In this document: positions 8,335 to 14,472 of the stretch, piece after piece
Numbering within the stretch: position 1 is the stretch's first letter
Layout of the letters: each line of letters begins with the position of its first letter
NCBI GenBank assembly: GCA_021808055.1
Contig: JAKBCH010000038.1
Location: 1-17,104 of the forward strand
Length of the DNA stretch: 17,104 bases
Source: Pseudomonadota bacterium
GTDB taxonomy: Bacteria; Pseudomonadota; Alphaproteobacteria; Acetobacterales; Acetobacteraceae
Direction of reading: 5' to 3'
Notes under the pieces: generated by a model
Told to the model about the DNA's origin: nothing
Databases searched by the model: none
What the model saw: the letters and a program-made list of their open reading frames with translations, nothing else
Translations under genes and position numbers: made by a program

Positions 8335-9602
8335 AAATTCTGATCGTCGCGATGTATCATCCCGAGCTGGTGCGCGGCGGCTCGCAGCAAATGGCGCAGG
8401 AGCTGTTCCAGGGGTTGAAGGACGTGCCGGATGTGGAGCCGGTGCTGCTTTGCTCGGCGGATTATAACTCGCCAGCGATGTTTAAAAGCGGAGCGCGCAT
8501 CACCGGGTTTGACCAGCGGCAGAACGAGTTTCTGTTTCTTTCGCATGATTACGATTACAACTGGCATAAAATGCCGCTGCCCTTGCAGGCGGAGGCGTTC
8601 GCTGAGTTCCTGAAACGCATTAGCCCGGACGTGGTGCATTTTCATCATTTCATGGCCTACGGAATCGATTACCTGACACTGACGCGCAAAACATTGCCGC
8701 AAGCGCGGATTGTGTTCACGGCGCATGAGTTCATGACGATTTGCGCGGCGGATGGGCATATGCTGCGCAAGGCCGATGGCTCGCTGTGTGAACAGGCCAG
8801 CCAGGTACGCTGCCACCAATGCCAGCCGCATCTCAGCCCGGAAGAGTATTTTTTGCGTGAACAATGGATGAAGGCACATTTGCAAGTGGTGGATTTATTC
8901 ACCGTGCCCAGCCGGTTCATGATTGAATTCTACACGCGCTGGGGGCTGGACGCGGAAAAATTCCTGTATGTGCCAAATGGTTTGCAAATGCCGAAGCTGC
9001 CGGTGCAGGCCGAAGCGCCCGTCCGGCGCAACCGCTTCGGCTTCTTTGGGCAGATGGTGGATGTGAAGGGCCTGCATGTTCTGCTGGAGGCGGTGAGCCT
9101 GCTGCGCGCCGAGGGGTTTGAGGATTTCGCGGTCGAGATCAATGGCGAGAATATTCAATTCGCAACGCCAGCACGGCGGAAGGAGATTGAAGAGTTTCTG
9201 GCCGAGGAAGCTGCTCGGCCGCCAGCCGAGAGGCGGGTGAGTTTTAATGGTGGCTACCCTCATGGCCAGCTTGGCGCGCGTATGGCGCGGGTGGACTGGG
9301 TGGTGGTGCCATCCACCTGGTGGGAGATTTTCTGCCTGGTGATTTCAGAAGCCTGGCATTTCGGCCGGCCCGTTATTGTCTCCAACCAAGGCGGCCCAGC
9401 TGAGCGGGTGACCCATGGCAAGGATGGGTTGCTGTTTGAATTGGGCGATGCCCGCGCCCTGGCCGAAACCATGCGCCGCGCCGCAACGGAAGCGGGGCTG
9501 TGGGAGAGGTTGGCGGGAGGCATTACCCCGCCGGAGCCGCGCGCGGCGATGGTGCAGCGCTACCTCGCGGCTTATGAGAAAGCTGGCCTGGCAGCGGCAT
9601 AA
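8331..9602 (+). CDS. GT4-family (GT-B fold) glycosyltransferase
   Basis: This 423-residue protein has the two Rossmann domains of GT-B enzymes. The N-terminal half opens MKILIVAMYHPELVRGGSQQMA, with the acceptor-side glycine pair near 16-17. The C-terminal half has RFGFFGQMVDVKGLHVLLEA (235-254) and the donor-binding E-x7-E motif: E332 and E340 in TWWEIFCLVISEA, followed by GRPVIVSNQGG (345-355). A cysteine cluster (C138, C153, C161, C164) sits in the N-terminal domain; similar clusters occur in some GT4 enzymes and may bind metal. It probably transfers a hexose from a nucleotide sugar to a growing surface glycan. It overlaps the preceding GT2 gene by the ATGA at 8331-8334, so the two likely act on the same glycan. 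Its stop lies only 4 bp from the stop of the convergent membrane protein gene. Confidence 0.9.
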   Translation: MKILIVAMYHPELVRGGSQQMAQELFQGLKDVPDVEPVLLCSADYNSPAMFKSGARITGFDQRQNEFLFLSHDYDYNWHKMPLPLQAEAFAEFLKRISPDVVHFHHFMAYGIDYLTLTRKTLPQARIVFTAHEFMTICAADGHMLRKADGSLCEQASQVRCHQCQPHLSPEEYFLREQWMKAHLQVVDLFTVPSRFMIEFYTRWGLDAEKFLYVPNGLQMPKLPVQAEAPVRRNRFGFFGQMVDVKGLHVLLEAVSLLRAEGFEDFAVEINGENIQFATPARRKEIEEFLAEEAARPPAERRVSFNGGYPHGQLGARMARVDWVVVPSTWWEIFCLVISEAWHFGRPVIVSNQGGPAERVTHGKDGLLFELGDARALAETMRRAATEAGLWERLAGGITPPEPRAAMVQRYLAAYEKAGLAAA

Positions 9603-9606
9603 AAGC

Positions 9607-10293
9607 CTATGCTGCGGCGCGGTTTCTGCGCAACAACACCAGCCCGAGCGCGGCGGAGATGAGGAATGTGGCACCGCCCAGCAGCAGCAGATGAGCATGA
9701 TCTGGCGCGCTACCCTTGCCGAGCAAGGCGAAAACGATGGTCTGCGGGACGAAACCGATGGCCGAAGCCGCCAGGAACGGCAACATGCGCACAGAGGTGA
9801 GGCCCGCCGCGAGGTTGAGCAAAAGATTATTGCCAACGGGCATGAGCCGCAGCATCAGCGTGGCGGTGAAGGGGTGGCGGCTTAAGGTGCGGTCTATCCA
9901 GGCCAGCTTGGTGCCGAATTTACGGCGGCAGAAATCCTGCGCGATGGCGCGGGCCCAGATGAAATCCAGGCTGCACGCCAGCACCTGTGAAACCAGGGCG
10001 ATGGCGGCACCATACCATGGGCCGAAGGCGTAACCTGCGGCGAAGGCGGGGATTTGCCGTGGCAAACCAATGGCAATGAGCAGGGTGGAAAGTGCCAAAA
10101 ACACCGTCTGCCCGCGCAAGCCGCCTTCGGCCAAAACGCTGGTAAGGGTGGTTTGCGCGGCACCATGGCCCAGCAACGGCAAGGCCGCGGCAACAGCGAT
10201 CAGCCCGCCTGCCATTATGGCCGGTTTCAGCGCCTTGGCCGCACCGCGCGAGGCGGTGATGGCGGCAGCGCCCTTGTTATTCATCGCGGCCAT
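9607..10293 (-). CDS. TVP38/TMEM64 (VTT, DedA-superfamily) membrane protein
   Basis: This 228-residue integral membrane protein has hydrophobic segments near 24-42, 62-77, 80-115 (with re-entrant character), 143-190 and 202-221. The VTT signature is visible: GLPRQIPAFAAGYAFGPWYG (76-95), then MLRLMPVGNNLLLNLAAGLT (147-166) and AASAIGFVPQTIVFALLGKG (175-194). The superfamily includes lipid scramblases and undecaprenyl-phosphate carriers; for TVP38 members the substrate is mostly unsettled. The gene overlaps the 3' end of the upstream polyprenyl-type glycosyltransferase by 17 bp, suggesting shared expression and perhaps a shared lipid carrier. The ATG at 10293 has GGAAAG about 12 bases upstream. 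An internal Met at residue 4 is an alternative start. Confidence 0.88.
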   Translation of the reverse strand: MAAMNNKGAAAITASRGAAKALKPAIMAGGLIAVAAALPLLGHGAAQTTLTSVLAEGGLRGQTVFLALSTLLIAIGLPRQIPAFAAGYAFGPWYGAAIALVSQVLACSLDFIWARAIAQDFCRRKFGTKLAWIDRTLSRHPFTATLMLRLMPVGNNLLLNLAAGLTSVRMLPFLAASAIGFVPQTIVFALLGKGSAPDHAHLLLLGGATFLISAALGLVLLRRNRAAA

Positions 10294-11062
10294 CTATCTG
10301 CGGCACTTTCCAGCGGCGTTGGAGCCAGGCGACCCCGGCAAGGTCGACAATGCCGACCTTCAGGCGCTGCCAGTTATTGTAATGCGAGGCACCATGGGCG
10401 CGGGCGTGGTGGCGCACCGGCACGGAGACCACCTGGCCACCGGCGCGGATGAACAAGGCCGGCAGGAAGCGGTGGATATGGTCGAAATGCGGCAGCGCCA
10501 AAAATGCCTGGCGGCGGAACAACTTGGCACCGCAGCCGGTATCCGGTGTGGCATCCTTCAACGCCCAGGCGCGCACGCGGTTGGCCAGGCGCGAGCCATA
10601 GCGTTTGGCGTTGCTGTCCTGCCGGTTAACGCGGTGGCCGGCAATGAGCACCGGACGCGGGCCTTTGGCCTCGGCCGCTTGCATGGCTGCCAGCATGGCG
10701 GGAATATCCGCGGGGTCGTTCTGGCCGTCTCCATCCAACGTGGCGATATAGGTGCCCTGGGCGGATTTAACCCCGGTGATGACCGCACCGCTCTGCCCAC
10801 AGCTTTGCTTGTGGCGCACCCGCACCAAAGTGGGCAGGGTTTGAGCGATTTCCGCGAGAATCTGCGGCGTCGCATCTGAGCTGCCATCGTCCACATAGAC
10901 GATCTCATGCTCGATGCCCGCGAGCGCCGTGCTGATCGCGGATATCAACGGCTGTAAATTCGGGGCCTCGTTATGCACGGGCACGACCACGGAAATGAGC
11001 GGCGTGCCGGGGGCGGAGTCAAGTTGGGAGAGGAAGCGAGGTTCGATATTCATGGTCAACAT
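10277..11062 (-). CDS. Polyprenyl/dolichol-phosphate-sugar synthase-like GT2 glycosyltransferase
   Basis: This 261-residue GT-A enzyme of the DPM1/ArnC type begins its domain with ISVVVPVHNEAPNLQPL (23-39). It shows VYVDDGSSDAT (55-65), the metal-binding LDGDGQNDP (109-117), TGCGAKLFRR (175-184) and the acceptor-side HARAHGASHYNNW (219-231), which resembles the RxRxxGxSK/HY segment of DPM-like enzymes. No C-terminal membrane helices are present, so it is probably a peripheral membrane enzyme that loads a sugar onto undecaprenyl phosphate. The first ATG (11062) and a second at 11053 both lack a good ribosome site, so the start is uncertain by 3 codons. The downstream TVP38 gene overlaps it by 17 bp. 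The exact sugar is not readable from sequence. Confidence 0.87.
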   Translation of the reverse strand: MLTMNIEPRFLSQLDSAPGTPLISVVVPVHNEAPNLQPLISAISTALAGIEHEIVYVDDGSSDATPQILAEIAQTLPTLVRVRHKQSCGQSGAVITGVKSAQGTYIATLDGDGQNDPADIPAMLAAMQAAEAKGPRPVLIAGHRVNRQDSNAKRYGSRLANRVRAWALKDATPDTGCGAKLFRRQAFLALPHFDHIHRFLPALFIRAGGQVVSVPVRHHARAHGASHYNNWQRLKVGIVDLAGVAWLQRRWKVPQIDGRDE

Positions 11063-11215
11063 TCAGCGATAGCATTAAGGCGCATCTGTGGCCCGATTCC
11101 GCCATTGGCCGGGCAGTTTGCCTCTGTTCGGTAACGGATTTGCCTCCTTAACGTACAAATTCGTCCTCGTCATCAATCATTTATCGGCCTTCTTCGTCGT
11201 GGCGGGTAGCGCGGC

Positions 11216-11244
11216 TTGGCTTGTTTAAACCGCATCGCTATAAG
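11216..11244 (+). promoter_or_regulatory. Candidate sigma-70 type promoter for dksA
   Basis: TTGGCT at 11216-11221 and TATAAG at 11239-11244 are separated by exactly 17 bp. This would start transcription near 11251 and give a leader of about 50 nt before dksA. It was found by eye only and no transcript evidence is available. Confidence 0.5.
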
Positions 11245-11264
11245 CCCGCCTGACGACGGGCGGG
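11245..11264 (+). other. Small GC-rich hairpin in the dksA leader
   Basis: CCCGCC (11245-11250) pairs with GGCGGG (11259-11264) around an 8-base loop, directly after the candidate -10 box. The 9-mer CGCCTGACG overlaps the left arm and recurs at 11275-11283. No T run follows, so it is not a standard terminator. It may stabilise or tune the dksA leader; that role is a guess. Confidence 0.35.
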
Positions 11265-11302
11265 TAACTGGACTCGCCTGACGGAATTAAGGATCTGACG
11301 GC

Positions 11303-11719
11303 ATGTTGATATCGTTGCCACCGGATTACCGGCCCTCGGACGACGAAGAGTTTATGAATCCGATGCAAACCGAGTATTTCCGCCAGAAACTTCTGCGCTG
11401 GCGGGGCGACTTGGTGAAAGAAGCCAACGGCACCCTGGCCTCCTTGGGCGAAGGGGGCATTCTTGAAGCCGATGTCACCGACCGTGCAAGTGTTGAAACC
11501 GACAGGGCGCTGGAACTACGCACCAGGGACCGGGCGCGCAAGCTGATCGGCAAGATCGACCAGGCGCTGGAGCGGATTGAGACCGGAGCCTATGGGTTCT
11601 GTGAGGAGACCGGCGAACCGATCGGGCTTCGGCGGTTGGAGGCAAGGCCGATCGCCACACTTTCCATCGAGGCGCAGGAGCGGCATGAGCGGATGGAGAA
11701 AGTTCACCGCGACGATTAA
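11303..11719 (+). CDS. dksA: DksA/TraR-family RNA polymerase-binding regulator, single-cysteine type
   Basis: This 138-residue protein should bind in the RNA polymerase secondary channel and, with (p)ppGpp, reprogram rRNA and amino-acid promoters. The coiled coil spans about 23-95, and its tip keeps the functional residues DVTDRAS (57-63: D57, D60, A62 match the acidic tip of E. coli DksA). The globular end keeps the backbone TGAYGFCEETGEPIGLRRLEARPIATL, but only one of the four zinc-finger cysteines remains (C100); the others are replaced by T and by SIEA. Alphaproteobacterial and 'DksA2'-like proteins lacking the full finger are known to work, so this is probably functional. The ATG at 11303 follows AAGGA by 9 bases. 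It is convergent with rpoH and shares a terminator with it. Confidence 0.9.
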   Translation: MLISLPPDYRPSDDEEFMNPMQTEYFRQKLLRWRGDLVKEANGTLASLGEGGILEADVTDRASVETDRALELRTRDRARKLIGKIDQALERIETGAYGFCEETGEPIGLRRLEARPIATLSIEAQERHERMEKVHRDD

Positions 11720-11763
11720 AATCCGCCACGCCGGCAGCCTGGCAAATTTTAAACCGGCATGGG

Positions 11764-11799
11764 CACAAAAAACCGCGGCTTTTTCCTCGGTTTTTTGTG
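11764..11799. terminator. Bidirectional rho-independent terminator between dksA and rpoH
   Basis: CACAAAAAACCG (11764-11775) and CGGTTTTTTGTG (11788-11799) form a perfect 12-bp inverted repeat around a 12-base loop. The A run on one arm and T run on the other give a U-tract in either direction. It lies between the stops of the convergent genes dksA (11719) and rpoH (11814), so it can end both transcripts. Confidence 0.85.
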
Positions 11800-11813
11800 A
11801 CTGGACGCTAGGT

Positions 11814-12722
11814 TTAGTGCAACTGCAAGGCAGCGGCGTTGGCGTTGGCAGCTAGGCGTTGCTCGGCCACCTGCGCCTTCATCGATTTTTGCAGCTTCTC
11901 GAACGCCCGCACCTCTATCTGGCGCACGCGCTCGCGCGAGATATCGTAATGTTGGGAGAGGTCCTCCAGCGTGGTGGGATTGTCCTTCAACCGGCGCTCA
12001 ACCAGAATATGGCGTTCACGCTCTGAGAGGGTTTTCAGCGCGTTGGCCAGCAGCGCCTTGCGGCCGCTCAGCTCCTCGCGCTCGGCCATCTCGGTTTCCT
12101 GGCTGTCGGACTCGTCCACCAGCCAATCCTGCCACTCGCCCTCGCCCTCCATTTTGATCGGCGCATTCAGCGAGTTGTCTGGTGAAGAGAGGCGGCGGTT
12201 CATGTTCACCACATCCTGCTCAGGCACATCCAACAAGGTGGCAATCTTGGTCACCTGCTCGGGCTGCAGATCACCGTCATCAATGGCCTGCATCTGGCCC
12301 TTCAGGCGGCGCAGGTTGAAGAACAGCTTCTTCTGCGCGGCGGTGGTGCCCATTTTAACCAGCGACCAGCTATGCAGAATATATTCCTGAATGGCGGCGC
12401 GGATCCACCACATCGCATAGGTGGAGAGGCGGAAACCGCGATCGGGGTCAAAGCGTTTCACCGCCTGCATCATGCCGACATTGCCTTCGGAGATGAGCTC
12501 GCCAACCGGCAGGCCGTAACCGCGATAGCCCATGGCGATCTTCGCCACGAGGCGGAGATGGGAGTTGACGAGTTTATGCGCGGCGCGGTGGTCGCCTTTG
12601 TCACGCCAATCGCGCGCCAACTGCTCTTCTTCGGCGTGAGAAAGCATGGGGTATTTGCGGATTTCCTGCATATACCGCGTCAGGCTGGCATCGGGGGCCA
12701 AATTGGTCACGGAAGTAGCCAT
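11814..12722 (-). CDS. rpoH: RNA polymerase sigma factor RpoH (sigma-32, heat shock)
   Basis: This is a 302-residue group 3 sigma factor. Region 2 is clear: LVNSHLRLVAKIAMGYRGYG (51-70), GELISEGNVGMMQAVKRFDP (74-93) and the -10-recognition helix RLSTYAMWWIRAAIQEYI (98-115). The RpoH box QKKLFFNLRRLK (130-141), diagnostic for sigma-32 proteins and involved in stability control, follows. Region 4 holds TLSERERHILVERRL and the -35-binding YDISRERVRQIEVRAFEKLQ near residues 260-280. The start has GGAGAGG just upstream. The last 15 residues are Ala/Asn-rich and unconserved. Alphaproteobacteria often have two RpoH paralogues; this one sits beside an rluD-type gene, a common alphaproteobacterial arrangement. 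The 230-bp upstream gap holds only a weak promoter-like pair (TTGACG/GTAAAC, complement of 12899-12927), which I do not call. Confidence 0.96.
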   Translation of the reverse strand: MATSVTNLAPDASLTRYMQEIRKYPMLSHAEEEQLARDWRDKGDHRAAHKLVNSHLRLVAKIAMGYRGYGLPVGELISEGNVGMMQAVKRFDPDRGFRLSTYAMWWIRAAIQEYILHSWSLVKMGTTAAQKKLFFNLRRLKGQMQAIDDGDLQPEQVTKIATLLDVPEQDVVNMNRRLSSPDNSLNAPIKMEGEGEWQDWLVDESDSQETEMAEREELSGRKALLANALKTLSERERHILVERRLKDNPTTLEDLSQHYDISRERVRQIEVRAFEKLQKSMKAQVAEQRLAANANAAALQLH

Positions 12723-12952
12723 GTAACCTCTCCTATCATTTTTCCATCCAAGATGACCTGGAGAACCCAGAGCCTCCTAAAAGGACAGAATTGCGAACCT
12801 TAGAACCACACAACATTAACACCAGACTCTGAATACGCCCCTTAAAAGCGGGTAAGGATACGGTGAGGTTGTGGTTACATAGGCAGCGTCTGGATGGAGT
12901 TTACGTACGTTCGTCCTTTCTCGTCAACAAAAACGACCATATTAGTCCTGTT

Positions 12953-13927
12953 TTAGGCGCATGTGAGCAATGCGTCCGCCAGAGCTTGAAAATCATCCGG
13001 CGGCGGTACGCTGAAATCCAAAGCCGCCCCGGAGATGGGGTGAGAAAAACCAAGTATTTCAGCGTGTAATGCCTGGCGGGGGAAGTCCAGCGCCAGGCCG
13101 CGCGTGGGCTCCTCAAGCAGCTTGGCAGCGGCTGGGCGGCGCTTAAGGTACAGTGGGTCGCCAATGAGCGGGTGTCCGATATGCGCCATGTGAACCCGGA
13201 TTTGATGTGTGCGCCCGGTTTCCAACCGGCAGGTGAGCAAGCAAGCGGCCATGCCCGCATTACGCAGAATTAGGTAATTGGTTACGGCGTATTTTCCATT
13301 ACGCGTTACCACAGCCATGCGTTTGCGTTCGCGTGGGTCGCGGCCGATATCACCTTCTATCCGCCCCGCTGACGGGTTTGGCACCCCCCAGCAGAGGGCT
13401 TTGTAGGCGCGTTCCAGGTCTCGCGCGGCGAAGGCGGCGGAAAGCCGGGTGAGCGCCAGTTCGGTTTTGGCCACCACCATCACGCCAGAAGTGTCTTTAT
13501 CCAGCCGGTGCACAATGCCAGGGCGGCGCTCGCCGCCGATGCCGGTGAGGCTCTCGCCGCAATGGGCGATGAGGGCGTTAACCAGTGTGCCATCCGGGTT
13601 GCCGGGCGCAGGGTGCACCACCATGCCGGCGGGTTTGTTCAGCACCAGCAGGGCGTCGTCCTCATGCAGAATATCCAGCGCGATGGCCTGTGCCTGGGGC
13701 AGAGCGGGCGTGGCGGCGGGTAGGGTTAGGCTGTATGTGGCACCCGGTTGCACGGGTTCAGACGCATCTGTGGTGACGACACCGTTGCGCGCACAGGCGC
13801 CTTCCAGAATGAGGGTCTTGACGCGGGAGCGCGAGATGGTGCCGATGCGCGCGGCAAGGTAAGAATCGAGCCGCTGGCCGGAAGATTCCGGCGTAGCCAG
13901 GATGGAGAGCAATGCAGGATCAGCCAA
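12953..13927 (-). CDS. rluD: RluA/RluD-family 23S rRNA pseudouridine synthase
   Basis: This enzyme isomerises specific uridines to pseudouridine, probably in helix 69 of 23S rRNA if it is a true RluD. An S4-like RNA-binding domain occupies about 15-70 (GQRLDSYLAARIGTISRSRV). The catalytic domain has VLNKPAGMVVHPAPGN (95-110) and the motif II PGIVHRLDKDTSG (136-148) with catalytic D143, followed by CRLETGRTHQIRVHMAHIGH. Length 324 is normal. The reading frame has no ATG near the N-terminus; the likely start is TTG at 13927 (or TTG at 13912), both without a good ribosome site. Either choice makes its 5' end meet or overlap the divergent gene that starts at 13912. RluD rather than RluA/RluC is inferred from length, the S4 domain and the rpoH neighbour. 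Confidence 0.88.
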   Translation of the reverse strand: MADPALLSILATPESSGQRLDSYLAARIGTISRSRVKTLILEGACARNGVVTTDASEPVQPGATYSLTLPAATPALPQAQAIALDILHEDDALLVLNKPAGMVVHPAPGNPDGTLVNALIAHCGESLTGIGGERRPGIVHRLDKDTSGVMVVAKTELALTRLSAAFAARDLERAYKALCWGVPNPSAGRIEGDIGRDPRERKRMAVVTRNGKYAVTNYLILRNAGMAACLLTCRLETGRTHQIRVHMAHIGHPLIGDPLYLKRRPAAAKLLEEPTRGLALDFPRQALHAEILGFSHPISGAALDFSVPPPDDFQALADALLTCA

Positions 13928-14265
13928 AGAGTTTACGGGGGTTGAAGGCGGCGGTTGGGGTTATGGGCGTGCTGATTATCATTGGCACCACTGTGGTTGT
14001 CGGCACGATCATCCACCGTATTTATGTCAAATTCTCCGCGCCGTCGACGCCGGTTGCCATGGCGAGCGTACCAGCCCCCCTGGGCAGCGTGCCAGCCGCA
14101 ATGCCAGCGGGCACCTTGGCGCAGCTGGCGCCAGGTGAGCATATTGCAGGCATTGCCTCAGCCGGGGCAGCGCTTGCGGTGTGGGTCAACGGGCCAAATG
14201 GCGACAGGTTGCTGCTGCTGAACCCTGTAACGGGCCAGGCGCGGGCGGTTCTGAGCAGCCCTTGA
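13912..14265 (+). CDS. Small single-pass membrane protein (DUF6476-like), unknown function
   Basis: This 117-residue protein has one transmembrane helix at about 14-36 (AVGVMGVLIIIGTTVVVGTI) after a short basic N-terminus, so the C-terminal part is probably periplasmic. That part is Pro/Ala/Gly-rich (SVPAPLGSVPAAMPAG) and ends in a small beta-like domain (HIAGIASAGAALAVWVNG, DRLLLLNPVTGQARAVL). The layout resembles the alphaproteobacterial family I know as DUF6476, but I am recalling this and have not searched. The ATG at 13912 has a strong GGATGGAGAG just upstream. The gene overlaps the 5' end of the divergent rluD-type gene by 16 bp if that uses TTG 13927. No function can be assigned. Confidence 0.75.
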   Translation: MQDQPKSLRGLKAAVGVMGVLIIIGTTVVVGTIIHRIYVKFSAPSTPVAMASVPAPLGSVPAAMPAGTLAQLAPGEHIAGIASAGAALAVWVNGPNGDRLLLLNPVTGQARAVLSSP

Positions 14266-14276
14266 GGGAGCATAAA

Positions 14277-14294
14277 AAGCGGCTGCGCCCGCTT
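14277..14294 (+). other. Short hairpin after the membrane protein gene
   Basis: AAGCGG (14277-14282) and CCGCTT (14289-14294) form a 6-bp stem with a 6-base loop 11 bp after the stop codon. Only GATATAAAT follows rather than a T run, so it is at best a weak terminator separating the gene from the tRNA. Confidence 0.3.
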
Positions 14295-14321
14295 GATATA
14301 AATGCAAGTGTGGCTTAAGGG
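14293..14321 (+). promoter_or_regulatory. Candidate promoter of tRNA-Glu
   Basis: TTGATA (14293-14298) and TAAGGG (14316-14321) are spaced by 17 bp and lie 15 bp before the mature tRNA 5' end, a sensible distance for a tRNA promoter. The -35 box is good and the -10 box weak. Confidence 0.4.
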
Positions 14322-14335
14322 AGCCTCCGCGCCTC

Positions 14336-14411
14336 GTCCCCATCGTCTAGAGGCCCAGGACACCGCCCTCTCACGGCGGTAACAGGGGTTCGAATCCCCT
14401 TGGGGACGCCA
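14336..14411 (+). tRNA. tRNA-Glu (anticodon CUC), also likely attachment site
   Basis: The cloverleaf is complete. The acceptor stem GTCCCCA (14336-14342) pairs with TGGGGAC (14401-14407), with discriminator G at 14408 and encoded CCA at 14409-14411. The anticodon stem CCGCC (14363-14367)/GGCGG (14375-14379) encloses the loop CTCTCAC, with anticodon CTC at 14370-14372, which reads GAG (Glu). The T arm has GGGG/CCCC around TTCGAAT. The total of 76 nt is usual. An integrase gene begins 61 bp after the CCA, so the 3' half is the probable integration target. It is intact because the inserted element restores the 3' end. Confidence 0.96.
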
Positions 14412-14421
14412 GATTTCTTGC

Positions 14422-14472
14422 ATTTTTGGCCCAATTCTGGTCCAATCCTCCAAACGGTGGGATTTTGGACCA
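14422..14472 (+). repeat. Clustered TTGGnCC motifs and imperfect inverted repeat at the integrase start
   Basis: Three related motifs lie between the tRNA and the integrase ATG: TTTTTGGCCCAAT, TCTGGTCCAAT and ATTTTGGACCAT. The second (TGGTCCAATCC, 14438-14448) and third (GGATTTTGGACCA, 14460-14472) are inverted relative to each other, with two extra bases in one arm, and end at the integrase start codon. They may be arm-type integrase sites or an operator; this is inference. Confidence 0.4.

Noticed and set aside
12899..12927. Minus-strand TTGACG/GTAAAC pair upstream of rpoH
   Set aside because: The -35 is good and the spacing is 17 bp, but the -10 matches the consensus at only two positions and it lies about 170 bp from rpoH.
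14400..14471. Integrase starting at TTG inside the tRNA gene
   Set aside because: The frame is open there, but the TTG has no ribosome site and the added residues overlap the tRNA 3' end. ATG 14472 is preceded by GGTGGG.
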